The notes under the pieces: model-generated | Databases searched by the model: none | The model's input: only the letters and a program-made list of their open reading frames with translations | What the model was told of the DNA's origin: nothing | In this document: piece by piece, positions 41,444-51,558 of the stretch | Layout of the letters: each line of letters starts with the position of its first letter | Position numbering within the stretch: position 1 is the stretch's first letter | Translations under genes and position numbers: made by a program | NCBI RefSeq assembly: GCF_900111485.1 | Contig: NZ_FOIC01000001.1 | Location: forward strand, 1 to 64,000 | From: Natrinema hispanicum | Lineage (GTDB): Archaea > Halobacteriota > Halobacteria > Halobacteriales > Natrialbaceae | Length of the DNA: 64,000 nt | Reading direction: 5' to 3'

Positions 41444-42796
41444 TTAGCCGAGGTCGACCGGATCGACTTTCAGGTACTCCCGGGAGACGACCGTCGCATA
41501 CGACCCCTTCGGGAGCGCAAACGAGAGCGTCAGCGGGTCGGTCTCGAGGGTCAGATCCGTCCGCAGGAGGATTGCCCGCCGGGTGCCGGTCGAATGGAAT
41601 TCGCTGGGGAGGTCGAAATCAGATGGCTCGAGGCCCAGATCGTCAAGGACGGCGCGTTCGATCTCGCCTTGTTCACCGTCGGCCAGCTCCGTCTCGGTGC
41701 CGACCAGCGGCGCGGTGACGAACGCTCGGCCACGCTCGCAGTGGCGTGTCACCGAGTCGACCCGGCGCTCGTCGACGCGCTGGAGCCGGTCGGGGTCGGG
41801 AAGTTCGAGTCCATCAGGCGCGTCGGTGTCAGCAAAGCAGGCCACGTCGCCCGCAACGGGGCGATCGAACGGCAGGCCGCGCTCGAGCCGTTCGGACAGC
41901 ATCAGGTTGAATGCATACGACTGGGCTGCGTGGACGAACAGCCGCTGGAGGTTCGACGGCACGCGCTCGAGGGCGGCTCGGAACTCGTCGGGACCGGGCT
42001 CGCCATCGTACTCGGCGAGCGCGTGGATCATCGACCGTTCGTACCGGAGACGATTCGGAACTCGCTCGAGGGCTTCCTGCCAGTCGCGCGTTTCCTCGAT
42101 GAAGGCTCTGGCCTCCTGGGTCGACTCCGGTTCCGCATCCGTCGGATTCCCGAGGTAGGCCATCACGGCTCCTTCCCAGTCGTCGCGGACGATCGCGAGG
42201 CCGACCTCGTGGGTAACCGGTCGGCGGCTACCAAAGCGCTGCTGGCCGAAGAAATTCGGAACGCCGATCGAGATCGCGTCGTCGTTCCCCTGATCTTCGA
42301 GGCCGCCGAATTCGTGCAACTCGTCGGTAATTGGCGCAGCGTTGTCGGGCCACTCGGGCTCGCTAACGACGAGTTCGAAGGCGTTGCCCGCGAGGTCGCC
42401 GAACTCGAGGTTTCGGCCCGCCCGGCCCAGCACCTCGATCTCGGCCCCATTGATATCGGGGATGTCCTCGGGGTCTGCCCCGTAGACCGAAAACAGCTGC
42501 GTGGTCACGGCGTACTTGTCTTTCGTTCCGGCCCAGTTGACGCGCTCGCGGGAGATCCCGAGCGCATCGGAGACCCGCGACGCGAAGTCGTTGGTATCCC
42601 AGCCCTGCAGCGTCGCCCGGAAGACGAGATGTGGGTAGGCGTCTGTCGAGACATCGATCGGTTCGGTGTCGAAGCGCTCGAGTTCGCGTACCCGAAAGTG
42701 CTCGTCGTCCTCGCGCAGGCGGCCGCCGACGCCGTCGGTATCGCTAACGTAGTGGTCCATGCCGACGGCCTGCTCGGTGGGATGGGCTGGGCGCAT
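41444..42796 (-). CDS. truD: tRNA pseudouridine(13) synthase TruD
   Basis: The 450-residue enzyme is of the TruD family. The catalytic Asp lies in [13 protein letters not shown] near residue 105, followed by [19 protein letters not shown] and the C-terminal [11 protein letters not shown]-like [17 protein letters not shown]. It converts U13 of tRNA to pseudouridine. ATG 42796 is the first sensible start, with a TATA box about 30 nt upstream. The longer open frame (to 42925) is Arg/Ser-rich and overlaps the permease gene. Confidence 0.94.
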   Translation of the reverse strand: MRPAHPTEQAVGMDHYVSDTDGVGGRLREDDEHFRVRELERFDTEPIDVSTDAYPHLVFRATLQGWDTNDFASRVSDALGISRERVNWAGTKDKYAVTTQLFSVYGADPEDIPDINGAEIEVLGRAGRNLEFGDLAGNAFELVVSEPEWPDNAAPITDELHEFGGLEDQGNDDAISIGVPNFFGQQRFGSRRPVTHEVGLAIVRDDWEGAVMAYLGNPTDAEPESTQEARAFIEETRDWQEALERVPNRLRYERSMIHALAEYDGEPGPDEFRAALERVPSNLQRLFVHAAQSYAFNLMLSERLERGLPFDRPVAGDVACFADTDAPDGLELPDPDRLQRVDERRVDSVTRHCERGRAFVTAPLVGTETELADGEQGEIERAVLDDLGLEPSDFDLPSEFHSTGTRRAILLRTDLTLETDPLTLSFALPKGSYATVVSREYLKVDPVDLG

Positions 42797-42823
42797 GCTG
42801 GTTGCCGGGGCTTGGTGTGCGGA

Positions 42824-42832
42824 GCCTAAATC
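42824..42832 (-). promoter_or_regulatory. TATA box of truD
   Basis: The minus strand reads GATTTAGGC, centred about 32 nt before ATG 42796. It resembles half of the iron box but has no inverted partner. Confidence 0.45.
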
Positions 42833-42854
42833 GGTTCGTTCTCGCGGCGGACGC

Positions 42855-43628
42855 TTAGTCCGTCCGCGGGATCGATCGCGCGCCGAGCGCGAAGGCGATG
42901 ACGGCGAGCGCGGTGAGGATTCCAAGGTTCGCGAGTGCCGGATCGATGCCGGCGACCGTGGAGACCTCTGCGCCCGCGTACGTCGCGGCCCGCACGCCGC
43001 GTGCGAAGTAGGTCAGCGGCGAGAGATTGACGAGCGGGCCGAACCAGCTGGGAAGTTGCGACAGCGAGATGAACGTCTCCGAGAGGAAGAGTAGCGGCAG
43101 TCCAATCGCGTTGCTGGCCGCGACCGCGCCGTCTTGGGAGTCGGTGTAGCTGCCAAGCATCGCGCCGACGCCACAGAAACAGACGACGCCGATCAGGATG
43201 TACGGTATCAAAAGCGGTGAGAACGCGATCTGGGCACCCGTCAGCAGGATCACCAGTCCGAGAATGAGCAGGCTCGCCAGTCCGATGATCGCGGCGTTGA
43301 CTGCAGTCTGGGCGAGCAACCATTCTCCTCGAGTCAGCGGTGTCGTCGCGAGTTTCTCGAACCGACTGCCCTCGCGGTGACGTGCGACCTCGCTGCCCAT
43401 CCGCGACAGCGGTGTAAAGAGGACGACGACGGCGAGATAGCCCGGCACGTAGTAGGCTGCCGGCTCCGTGAACAGCCCCTCTCCCGTCGGATCGGTGCGG
43501 ATCAGCGCGCCGAAGATAACGATCAGGATCACCGGGAAGAAGAACGTGAAGAAGACCGCCGTCCGCCGGCGGACAAAGGATCGCCAGCCCGCACTCGTCT
43601 CGGCCCTGACGCGTCCCATCCGGCTCAT
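42855..43628 (-). CDS. ABC-2 type transporter permease
   Basis: The 257-residue protein has six hydrophobic segments, starting with [19 protein letters not shown] and including [20 protein letters not shown]. The ABC-2 hallmark region is [20 protein letters not shown]. It overlaps the ATPase gene by 4 bp and forms an exporter with it. Substrate unknown; drugs, lipids or polysaccharides are typical. Confidence 0.88.
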   Translation of the reverse strand: MSRMGRVRAETSAGWRSFVRRRTAVFFTFFFPVILIVIFGALIRTDPTGEGLFTEPAAYYVPGYLAVVVLFTPLSRMGSEVARHREGSRFEKLATTPLTRGEWLLAQTAVNAAIIGLASLLILGLVILLTGAQIAFSPLLIPYILIGVVCFCGVGAMLGSYTDSQDGAVAASNAIGLPLLFLSETFISLSQLPSWFGPLVNLSPLTYFARGVRAATYAGAEVSTVAGIDPALANLGILTALAVIAFALGARSIPRTD

Positions 43629-44605
43629 GCGGTCTCACCCGCCTGTGCGAGGTCTGCGTCTCCACTCTCGCTCTCGAGTCGATCCGTTCGCTCGCGTTCG
43701 GTCGCGTCGGCCAGCGCGAGATAGACGTCCTCGAGATCCGGTTCGGCCCACGAGAGTTCGGTGTACGCGATGTCGTGCGTCTCGAGATAGTCGACGACGG
43801 TCCCGATCGCGGCGGGATCGATGTCGCGGACGACGACCGCGCCGTCTGGCGTTCGGCCCCGAGTGCGTTCCGGTCGGTCGACCGGATACGCGAGGTCGGC
43901 GAAAGCGTCCGGGTCGGCTTCTGTCTCGACGGTGAGCCGACTCGAGCCGCCGTGGTCCTGGACGAGGTCAGTAGGTGTCCCTTGAGCGACGAGCGAGCCG
44001 TCGGCGAGCAGACCGACGCGGTCGGCGAGTCGCTCGGCTTCGGCCATGTCGTGTGTCGTGAGGACGACCGTCGTTCCGGCGTCGGCGAGATCCTCGATCA
44101 GTCGCCAGACGGTGCGCCGACCGGCGGGGTCGATGCCAGTCGTCGGCTCGTCGAGAAAGAGCAGATCGGGGTCGTTGACCAGCGCGGAGCCGACGCAGGC
44201 CCGACGCTGCTGGCCGCCCGAGAGGTCCTCGTACCAGGTGTCGCCGGCGTCGACGAGGCCGACGTCCGCGAGGACGTCCTCGGGATCGCGCGCGTCGTCG
44301 TAGAGGCCGGCGTAGTACGCGAGCAGTTCGCGAGCACTGAGCCGGCCCGGCGGCGAGAACTCCTGTGGGAGGACGCCGAGCCGGTCGCGATCGACGGCTG
44401 CTGGCGATGCGCCGAGGATTCGTGCGCTACCGCCGTCGGGTTCGGTCGTCCCCGTCAGCGCACGGACGAGCGTCGTCTTCCCGGCCCCGTTCGGCCCGAT
44501 CAGTGCGAAGACCTCGCCGCGTGCGACCGACAGCGAGGCCCGAGACAGGGCGACGGTCTCGCCGTAGGTCTTCTCGAGATCCGTTGCTTCGACTACGGCT
44601 TCCAT
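43625..44605 (-). CDS. ABC-2 exporter ATP-binding protein
   Basis: The 326-residue product has Walker A GPNGAGKTTLVRA, the signature LSGGQQRRACVGSAL, Walker B LLFLDEPTTGIDP and H-loop TTHDMAEA. The extra 80 residues at the C-terminus resemble the extension of DrrA/NatA-type exporters. ATG 44605 (MEAVVEATDLEKTYG) is preferred; the longer frame to 45061 overlaps the divergent oxidoreductase gene and is not credible. Confidence 0.9.
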   Translation of the reverse strand: MEAVVEATDLEKTYGETVALSRASLSVARGEVFALIGPNGAGKTTLVRALTGTTEPDGGSARILGASPAAVDRDRLGVLPQEFSPPGRLSARELLAYYAGLYDDARDPEDVLADVGLVDAGDTWYEDLSGGQQRRACVGSALVNDPDLLFLDEPTTGIDPAGRRTVWRLIEDLADAGTTVVLTTHDMAEAERLADRVGLLADGSLVAQGTPTDLVQDHGGSSRLTVETEADPDAFADLAYPVDRPERTRGRTPDGAVVVRDIDPAAIGTVVDYLETHDIAYTELSWAEPDLEDVYLALADATERERTDRLESESGDADLAQAGETA

Positions 44606-44712
44606 AGGGGTCGGTTCCCACGCATCGCGGGTAAGGGGTTCGATTCGGCCGGCCGCGGGGGTCGGCTCAATAACACTCCATGTTTGCTCACGGCGCTTCG
44701 CACCGTTCGCAT

Positions 44713-44748
44713 CGCGGTTCTCACTCACTTCGCTCGTTCCGAACCGCG
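44713..44748. repeat. Hairpin between divergent ABC and F420-oxidoreductase genes
   Basis: CGCGGTTC (44713-44720) pairs perfectly with GAACCGCG (44741-44748) over a loop TCACTCACTTCGCTCGTTCC. Similar CTCACTTCGCTCGTTC loops occur between genes of haloarchaea, so this may be an intergenic hairpin or a regulatory element. I cannot tell which. Confidence 0.4.
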
Positions 44749-44803
44749 CTCTTGCCGTCGCAGGCTCAACCGTTACCGGCCGGACTGTGGTACTGCCTCG
44801 AGA

Positions 44804-45757
44804 ATGCCCCAGCTCGGATACACCCTCTCGAGCGAAGAGTTCGGCCCGACGGAACTGGTCGACATCGCCCGACGTGCCGAGAACGCCGGCTTCGACTTCC
44901 TCTCGATCTCGGATCACTTCCACCCGTGGGTCGCTGCCCAGGGGGAGTCGCCGTTCGTCTGGTCGACACTCGGCGGGATTGCGACGGTGACCGACGAGAT
45001 CGAGGTCGGCGTCGGCGTCACCTGTCCGACGACTCGCATCCATCCGGTCAACGTCGCCCACGCCGTTGCGACCATCGACGAGATGCTCGGCGACCGCTTT
45101 ACGTTCGGCGTCGGCACCGGCGAGAACCTAAACGAGCACGTCACCGGCGAGCGCTGGCCCGAACACGACGTCCGCCTTGCAAAGCTCGATGAGGCGATGG
45201 ACGTCATGCGCAACCTCTGGACCGGCGAGACGACGAGCCATCACGGCACTCACTACACGGTCGAGAACGCGCGACTCTACACCGTCCCCGACGACCAGCC
45301 GACGGTGATTGGGAGCGCGTTCGGGTCGCAGACGGCCCGGTGGGTCGCCGACAACACGGACGGACTCTGGTGTTCCGGCCCGAAATCGGAGCCGGTCGAG
45401 GCCTACGAGGATGCAGGCGGCGACGGGCCAAAATACACCCAGCTACACGGCTGCTACGCTGATAGCGAAAACGAGGCGATCGACACGATCTACGAGGGGT
45501 GGCCCAACGGCTCGATTCCGGGCGAACTCGGCCAGGAGCTATCGACGCCGGCCCACTTCGAGCAGGCAGCGCAGTTGGTCGAGCGGGAGGACATCGCCGA
45601 AAGCGGGACCACAACCGAACCGGACCCACAGGCCCATATCGACAGCATCGAGGCGGCGATCGACGCCGGTTACGACCACGTCTACTACCATCAGATCGGC
45701 CCGGAGCAAGGGAAGGCACTCGAGTTCTACGAGGCGGAGGTGTTGCCGTCGTTCTAG
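44804..45757 (+). CDS. F420-dependent LLM-class oxidoreductase
   Basis: The 317-residue TIM-barrel protein has MPQLGYTLSSEEFGPTELVD and GFDFLSISDHFHPWVAAQGE, the family signature. The C-terminal half contains PTVIGSAFGSQTARWVADNT, typical of the TIGR03557-like group. F420 (or FMN) is the likely cofactor. Substrate unknown. It is convergent with the K+ channel gene: the stop codons share CTAG. Confidence 0.85.
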   Translation: MPQLGYTLSSEEFGPTELVDIARRAENAGFDFLSISDHFHPWVAAQGESPFVWSTLGGIATVTDEIEVGVGVTCPTTRIHPVNVAHAVATIDEMLGDRFTFGVGTGENLNEHVTGERWPEHDVRLAKLDEAMDVMRNLWTGETTSHHGTHYTVENARLYTVPDDQPTVIGSAFGSQTARWVADNTDGLWCSGPKSEPVEAYEDAGGDGPKYTQLHGCYADSENEAIDTIYEGWPNGSIPGELGQELSTPAHFEQAAQLVEREDIAESGTTTEPDPQAHIDSIEAAIDAGYDHVYYHQIGPEQGKALEFYEAEVLPSF

Positions 45758-47385
45758 GTTGCAACCGCGACGAACTGGTTGATCGCCTCGTCGCTTCCCG
45801 CGACGATCAGCGTATCGTCCGCTCGGACGACAAACCCCGGCCCAAGATCGGTCAGCAATTCGTCGCCGCGTTCGACTGCGACAACGGTACACCCCGTTCG
45901 CGCCCGAAGGTCAACGTCTCCGAGGCTCCGACCGACGAGCTCCGGCGCGGCCGTCCGGACGAGCTCGAACTGCGTCTCCGGCGTGAGGACCTCTTCGTCT
46001 TCGATCAGCACCGACGCGAGCATCCGGCCGGTCACCGTCGACAGCGAGAGGACGTACTCCGCACCGGCCCGGTAGAACTTCGGAATGTTCTCGGTTTCGT
46101 TCGCTCGGACGATGATCTCGATGCTGGGCGCGATCTGTTTGATGACCAGCGTCGCATAGATCGACGCTGCATCGTCGTCGAGGGTCAACACGACCGAGCG
46201 GCCATCGGTGACACCTGCCGTCTCGAGGACCGATTCGTCGGTGACGCTGCCAACGATATCGACCCCGTCGGCGTCGACGGTATCGATCGTGAACGTGGTG
46301 ATGCCCTCATCGGCTAGCGTTTCCACCGCGGCTTGGCCGACGACGCCGTAGCCGCCGACGACCACGCGTTCCGGGCGGCGCTGCAGGGTCGACACCGTTC
46401 GCGATTTCAGCTCCGTGAGGTCGTCACGACGGCCCGCGACGAGCAAGATCGTGTTGTCGTCGATTACGTCGTCGGGGCCGGGAACGGGGACGAACTCGCC
46501 GTTGAACCACGCGCCGATGACGGTAATTCCCATGCGATCACGAATTCCCGACTCGGGAATCGTCTGGCCGACGAGGTCACTGTGTGCCTGGACGAGCAGT
46601 TCGGTCACGGTAAAGTCCTCGCTGAGTTCGATCGTGTCTCGAAGTTCGGTCGAGACTGCCGTCGTCGCCTTCGTCGCAAGGCTCTGGCCGAGCACCCGCC
46701 GCGGGCGGACGATCTCGTCGGCCCCGGCGTAGCGGTGGTAGCTCGCGACGTCCGCGTCCTCGACGACGCTGACGATCCGCAGCTCACTCGAGAGTTCCCG
46801 GGCGGTGAGGATCACCATCGCGTTGGTCTCGTCGTCGATGTCGGTGACGAGCGCCCGGGCGTCGGTGGCGTTTGCGGCACGAAGCGTCTCTGCCTGGTCG
46901 AGTTCGCCGTAGATGGCGTCGATGCCGTCGCGATCGAGTTCGACGACGAGTTCCGGGTCGTCGTCGATGAACACGTAGGGCACGTTCGCCGCCTCGAGTT
47001 CCTCCGCGAGCACGTCCGATCGCGGCGTGTACGAGCAGATGACGACGTGATCGGTGAGGTTGGTCGACTCTGGCGGCCGATCCTCGAGGGCCTGCTGGAA
47101 CAGCGGGACGACGAGCAGCGGCAGCGCGAGGAAGACGAGCAAGACGCCGGTGAGGTTCATCCCGATCACCATCAGGTTCGTCGGGACGCTCTGCCAGTCG
47201 GCTGAATCGCCGCCGAAGCCAGCGGTCGTCAGCGCTTCGATCACGAACTGGAGTGCCTCGAAGTACGACATGTCGACCCCCTCGAAGGCGGCCATTCCGG
47301 CCTGATAGATGCCGGCATAGACGAACACGAGGACGAAAACGGCCACCAGTGAGAGCGCGATCCGACGCCACCAGTAATTCATCAT
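45754..47385 (-). CDS. Potassium channel with two RCK (TrkA) modules
   Basis: The 543-residue product begins with a two-helix pore domain (IALSLVAVFVLVFVYAGIYQ, VIEALTTAGFGGDSADW, where TAGFG is the selectivity filter). Two RCK units follow, each with a Rossmann domain (HVVICSYTPRSDVLAEELEA; ERVVVGGYGVVGQAAVETLA) and a TrkA-C domain (TVTELLVQAHSDLVGQTIPE; FELVRTAAPELVGRSLGDVD). It should conduct K+, gated by a ligand bound to the RCKs. The first two Met codons are adjacent; the start is one or the other. Confidence 0.9.
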   Translation of the reverse strand: MMNYWWRRIALSLVAVFVLVFVYAGIYQAGMAAFEGVDMSYFEALQFVIEALTTAGFGGDSADWQSVPTNLMVIGMNLTGVLLVFLALPLLVVPLFQQALEDRPPESTNLTDHVVICSYTPRSDVLAEELEAANVPYVFIDDDPELVVELDRDGIDAIYGELDQAETLRAANATDARALVTDIDDETNAMVILTARELSSELRIVSVVEDADVASYHRYAGADEIVRPRRVLGQSLATKATTAVSTELRDTIELSEDFTVTELLVQAHSDLVGQTIPESGIRDRMGITVIGAWFNGEFVPVPGPDDVIDDNTILLVAGRRDDLTELKSRTVSTLQRRPERVVVGGYGVVGQAAVETLADEGITTFTIDTVDADGVDIVGSVTDESVLETAGVTDGRSVVLTLDDDAASIYATLVIKQIAPSIEIIVRANETENIPKFYRAGAEYVLSLSTVTGRMLASVLIEDEEVLTPETQFELVRTAAPELVGRSLGDVDLRARTGCTVVAVERGDELLTDLGPGFVVRADDTLIVAGSDEAINQFVAVAT

Positions 47386-47511
47386 CGATTAGGTGTCCGT
47401 CGAGCAGTTTGTAGCTTCGGAAACACCGCCCTCGAGTGTCCCACAATGGCCCGCCAGCGCGCGATCACCGCTTCCAAACCCGTTTTGGCAGTTGCCACCG
47501 AATCCGCTTCC

Positions 47512-48522
47512 ATGGAGTATACCACGCTCGGCAACACGGGGACGACTGTCTCGAAACTCTGTTTCGGCACCTGGCGCTTCGGTCGCGAGACCGGTGGCGT
47601 CGTCGAAACGGACCGCGAGGAGGCCCACGACCTCCTCGACGCCGCCTGGGACCACGGGATCAATTTCATCGATACGGCCAACGTCTACGGCGACCCCGAC
47701 GGAACCAGCGAGAAGTGGATCGGCGAGTGGCTCGACGACCACGACCGTGAGGACTTCGTCATCGCCTCGAAGGTCTACTTCCCCTTCGACGGCTGGGGCG
47801 AACCCGGGCCGAACGACTCCGGACTCGGACGCAAGCACATCCGCGCCCAGATCGAGGGCACCTTAGAGCGACTGGGGACTGACTACCTCGATCTGTACTA
47901 CATCCACCGCTGGGACGAGAACACGCCGATCCGGGAGACGCTCCGGACGCTCACCGACCTCGTCCGTGAGGGGAAAGTCAACTACCTGGGAGCCTCGAGC
48001 ATGGCCGCCTGGAAGCTCACCAAGGCGCTGTGGGAAAGCGACGTAGAGGGCCTCGAGCGGTTCGACGTGACCCAGCCGATGTTCAACGCCGCCGATACGG
48101 ACGACGTCGGTGACTACCTCGACGTCTGTGCGGATCAAGACATCGCGATCTGTCCGTACTCGCCGCTTGCCGGCGGATTTTTGACCGGGAAATACGAGCG
48201 CGCCGAGGACGGCACCGTCGTCGCGCCGGACGGCTCGCGAGCCAGCCTCACCGACCTGTTCGAGGATCGCTATACGAGCGACACTGCCTGGGAGGTCCTC
48301 GAGGCCGTCGAATCAGTTGCGGACGAACTCGACGCCACGCCCGCACAGGTCTCACTGCGATGGCTGATGGCGCAGGACCGCTTTACCTGCGTGCCGATCG
48401 TCGGCGCACGCACCCCGGCCCAACTCGAAGAAAACGTCGGCGCGGTCGACCTCGAGTTGAGCGACGACCAGTTCGCCCGGATCGACGACGCGCGTGGTGT
48501 GGACGACGACGGCTATCGCTAA
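47512..48522 (+). CDS. Aldo/keto reductase
   Basis: The 336-residue protein begins MEYTTLGNTGTTVSKLCFGT. The catalytic set is present: Asp and Tyr in FIDTANVYGDPDG, Lys in FVIASKVYFP and His in YLDLYYIHRWDENTP. The C-terminal part carries the NADP-binding VPIVGARTPAQLEENVGAVD. Substrate unknown. It is divergent from the K+ channel gene (about 126 bp) and convergent with the M24 peptidase, the stops overlapping as CTAA. Confidence 0.92.
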   Translation: MEYTTLGNTGTTVSKLCFGTWRFGRETGGVVETDREEAHDLLDAAWDHGINFIDTANVYGDPDGTSEKWIGEWLDDHDREDFVIASKVYFPFDGWGEPGPNDSGLGRKHIRAQIEGTLERLGTDYLDLYYIHRWDENTPIRETLRTLTDLVREGKVNYLGASSMAAWKLTKALWESDVEGLERFDVTQPMFNAADTDDVGDYLDVCADQDIAICPYSPLAGGFLTGKYERAEDGTVVAPDGSRASLTDLFEDRYTSDTAWEVLEAVESVADELDATPAQVSLRWLMAQDRFTCVPIVGARTPAQLEENVGAVDLELSDDQFARIDDARGVDDDGYR

Positions 48523-49712
48523 ACTGAGTTCGCGGTGGGCTCGAGCCCGACGCGATACGCCGTCAGGTTCTCGTAGCCGTCCTCGGTGACGACGACCAGG
48601 TCTTCGATACGGATGCCGCCGACTGCGGGATCGTAGATACCGGGCTCGATCGAGATCACATGGCCCGGCTGCAACTCGCCGCCGGCCGGTGAGACGCTTG
48701 GCTGTTCGTGGACGTCGAGGCCAACGCCGTGGCCGGTGCTATGGATGAAGCCCGTCTCGGTGGTTGGATCGCTCCGCAGCGTCGCGTAGCCTGCGTCCTC
48801 GATCACATCGCAGGCCGCACCGTGGACATCTGCGCCGGTGACGCCAGCTTCGACGGCCTCGAGGGCGGCCTCGTAGGCTTCGCGCGTGACCTCGTAGCGC
48901 CGGCGGGCCTCCGCGCCGGGATCGCCGCGGGCGAACGTGCGGGTCATGTCGGCGTGGTAGCCCGTCTCCTTATCGCGGGGGAAGATGTCGATCACGATCA
49001 ACTCGTCGGCTGCGAGCGGCCCGCTGCCCCGATCGTGCGGGTCCGCGGCGTCGGCCCCGCAGGCGACGATCGTATCGTCCAACGAACAGCCGTGGCGCAA
49101 CAGTGTAATTTCGATTTCCTGTTTGACGCGTTCGCTGGTGAGTGGGTCGCCGTCGTAAACGAGGGTCCCGTCCTCGACGGTCGCGGTGGCGAGCAGCTCC
49201 TCGGCCCGTGCCATCGCGGCCTCGTTTGCGTGCTGGCTCGCTCGGATCTGCTCGAGTTCCCAGTCGGTTTTTGTCGCGCGGATGTCGGTCACGATCCCCT
49301 CGGGCTCGAACGTCACCGTGAAGCCGTGTTCGCGGAGGCCGTCGGCGGTTCCGGTCGGAAACGTCTGTGGCACGGCGATCGAGTCGACGTCGTGATCCGC
49401 GAGAAAGGCCGCGATCGTTCGAATCCGTCCCTCGTACTGGCCGTGCTCGGCGACCAGTTCCTGGTAGTCGTAGGCGGCCCGTCGAGTGACCGCGTCCGCG
49501 TTCGCGTCGGCGGTCGCGCGACCGTACTCGAGTCCGGAGACGAGCAGAGAGACACCGTCCTGCGTGACGAGCGTCTGATAGGGATCCGGCGCGGTAAAGC
49601 CCGAGACGTACCGCTGGTCGGCGTCCGCGGCGTCGTCGTCGATCAGGTAGCCATCCAACCCGTTGGCTGTGAGAAACTCTCGAAGTGCGGCGAGATCAGC
49701 ATCGACGTTCAT
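48519..49712 (-). CDS. M24-family metallopeptidase (Xaa-Pro dipeptidase-like)
   Basis: The 397-residue product has a creatinase-type N-terminal domain and the pita-bread catalytic domain. Metal ligands are visible as Asp in IDIFPRDKETGYHADMTRTF, His in HSTGHGVGLDVHEQ and Glu in ISIEPGIYDPAVGGIRIEDL. It removes N-terminal residues in front of proline. Start ATG 49712 (MNVDADLAALREFLTANG). Confidence 0.92.
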   Translation of the reverse strand: MNVDADLAALREFLTANGLDGYLIDDDAADADQRYVSGFTAPDPYQTLVTQDGVSLLVSGLEYGRATADANADAVTRRAAYDYQELVAEHGQYEGRIRTIAAFLADHDVDSIAVPQTFPTGTADGLREHGFTVTFEPEGIVTDIRATKTDWELEQIRASQHANEAAMARAEELLATATVEDGTLVYDGDPLTSERVKQEIEITLLRHGCSLDDTIVACGADAADPHDRGSGPLAADELIVIDIFPRDKETGYHADMTRTFARGDPGAEARRRYEVTREAYEAALEAVEAGVTGADVHGAACDVIEDAGYATLRSDPTTETGFIHSTGHGVGLDVHEQPSVSPAGGELQPGHVISIEPGIYDPAVGGIRIEDLVVVTEDGYENLTAYRVGLEPTANSV

Positions 49713-49813
49713 GACTGAACGTGGGAGAGCCGCGCACAAAACACCGGGGGTCACGGGCATCATCGACTGATCGAACCCACAGACTTATCATTAGAGATGG
49801 TAATCTCCCGCGT

Positions 49814-50971
49814 ATGAATCGTCGGCGGCTCCTCGCTGTGGGGGTCACGGCTGCACTTGCCGGCTGTGTGAGCTATCCGGGTGACGACGAGCCGCCCGAA
49901 ACTGAGCCCCCTGAAAGCGAGACCCTCGTTCGCGACGCCATCGAGACGCGCCGCCACATGACCGACCTGCAGGCCCGTCGGACCATGACGGTCGAAACGC
50001 CCGACGAGACCGTCGAGCGAACGGAACGCATCGCACGCAACCCGCCGGCCAAACAGCGCATCGAGGTCCTCGAGTCGACCGATCCAGATATCCCAGCCGG
50101 CGCTGTGACCGTAACCAACCGAGCCACGACGTGGGAGTACAACCCGTCGACGGCGGTCGTCGACAAACAGTACCATCCGAACAAGGTCGATACCGATCGG
50201 ACACGGCTCGTTCTCGAGAGCCTCCTCGAGAAGTCCCGCCTCGGCTACGAAGGGGTCGAAACTGTCGATGGCCGCGAGGCACACGTTATCGAGACGAAGC
50301 CGCCGGTCGACGACATCGGGCCGACGATCAACCTCGTCGTCGGGGAGACGACCTTCGTCGTCCCACTCCGGATGACCGGCGATCCCGATGCGATGGATCT
50401 CTCGCGGACCGTCTGGATCGACGACGAGTACCGGTATCCGATCAAGGAGCGAAACGCAGTCAGCATCGACGGCGAGACGCGCCACGAACTGACCGTCACG
50501 TACGAGGATCTAGTGATCGACGCAGGACTCGAGCCGGGGACGTTTACGTACCACCCACCGACCGACGCGACCGTCGTCACCGACGGGCGCAAGCCGTTAG
50601 GCGTCTTCGAGTCGCGAGCGGCTGCCGAAGCAGTCGCTCCGTATCACCTGCCGGAGCCAGCAGTCCCAGGGTCGTATCTCCTCGATCGGGTCACTGTCGT
50701 CGAGAAGGCCGAACGGTTCGGGACGACGACGACGCTGTGGTACAACGATCCGAACGTGGTCGCACGCGAACTCTACGTGGCCGTCCGGGAAGTCCAGCGG
50801 TTCAGCCCCGACGTCCTCGAGGAGATCGAAGTCGACGGTCACACGGCCTACCGTCGCGATGGGCGGATTCAGAGCGTGTTCTGGACCTGTGATGATGTGA
50901 GCTACGAGGTCTCGAGTCTCACCGACGACGCGCCGCTGCTCGAGATCGCGTCGTCGATCGGCTGTCCCTGA
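49814..50971 (+). CDS. Lipoprotein, LolA-like with extra C-terminal domain
   Basis: The 385-residue protein starts MNRRRLLAVGVTAALAGCVS, a signal peptide with lipobox LAGC. The linker is Pro/Glu-rich. The next 200 residues resemble LolA/outer-membrane lipoprotein carrier-like folds (WEYNPSTAVVDKQYHPNKVD), and the last 110 residues (YLLDRVTVVEKAERFGTTTT) look like a DUF4367-type domain. It is probably anchored on the outside of the membrane. Function unknown. Confidence 0.8.
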   Translation: MNRRRLLAVGVTAALAGCVSYPGDDEPPETEPPESETLVRDAIETRRHMTDLQARRTMTVETPDETVERTERIARNPPAKQRIEVLESTDPDIPAGAVTVTNRATTWEYNPSTAVVDKQYHPNKVDTDRTRLVLESLLEKSRLGYEGVETVDGREAHVIETKPPVDDIGPTINLVVGETTFVVPLRMTGDPDAMDLSRTVWIDDEYRYPIKERNAVSIDGETRHELTVTYEDLVIDAGLEPGTFTYHPPTDATVVTDGRKPLGVFESRAAAEAVAPYHLPEPAVPGSYLLDRVTVVEKAERFGTTTTLWYNDPNVVARELYVAVREVQRFSPDVLEEIEVDGHTAYRRDGRIQSVFWTCDDVSYEVSSLTDDAPLLEIASSIGCP

Positions 50972-51028
50972 TTGAGTGACGGGATCGGCCCGTACTAATA
51001 TGTGAACGAGAATACAAATGGTCGTGGT

Positions 51029-51505
51029 ATGGAGAAGACGAACGAATCGGACGTCGACTGGCAAGAATACGACCGTGACGAGACCACGTTTCATCGGAAG
51101 GAGCTCTCGAGCGCCGTCGATGCAGCCGCGCTCGGCTGTAGCCTGTATGAACTCCCGCCGGGAATGCGCTCGTGGCCCTATCACTACCACACAGCCAACG
51201 AGGAGGCGCTCTACGTCCTGTCAGGTGACGGGAAGCTCAAAACCGAAGCTGGCCTCGAGGCGCTGACAGCCGGTGACTACGTCACGCTCCCGGCGAACGA
51301 AAGCGGTGGCCACAGAGTCGTCAACGACAGCGAGAAACCACTTCGATATCTCGCGATGTCGACGATGAACGAGCCGGACGTCACCGTCTATCCGGAGATG
51401 GACAAGTTCGGCGTCTTCGTCGGCTCGCCGCCGGGCGGCCGCGGAGAACGGACGCTCGAGGGCTACTACCACATCGACGATGAGACTGAGTACTGGGAGG
51501 AGTGA
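51029..51505 (+). CDS. Cupin-domain protein (first of two)
   Basis: The 158-residue cupin has the metal-site motif YHYHTANEEALYVLSGDGKL and then GGHRVVND, giving His, His, Glu and His ligands. The rest (GVFVGSPPGGRGERTLEGYY) is a family-typical tail. The product could be an isomerase, dioxygenase or sensor. I chose ATG 51029; a GTG at 51002 would add nine residues. A second cupin lies 53 bp downstream. Confidence 0.8.
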   Translation: MEKTNESDVDWQEYDRDETTFHRKELSSAVDAAALGCSLYELPPGMRSWPYHYHTANEEALYVLSGDGKLKTEAGLEALTAGDYVTLPANESGGHRVVNDSEKPLRYLAMSTMNEPDVTVYPEMDKFGVFVGSPPGGRGERTLEGYYHIDDETEYWEE

Positions 51506-51558
51506 CGATGATGTCGGTTCTCCAAAGAATTATATCCTACACATGACTTTGTGTTTTC

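Noticed and set aside
42824-42832. Possible second iron box (TTTAGGC) upstream of truD
   Set aside because: There is no inverted partner. Its position about 30 nt before the start makes it a TATA box.
43775-44803. 343-codon N-terminal extension of the F420-type oxidoreductase
   Set aside because: It is antisense to the ABC ATPase gene and unlike any oxidoreductase domain; the family start MPQLGYTL lies at 44804.
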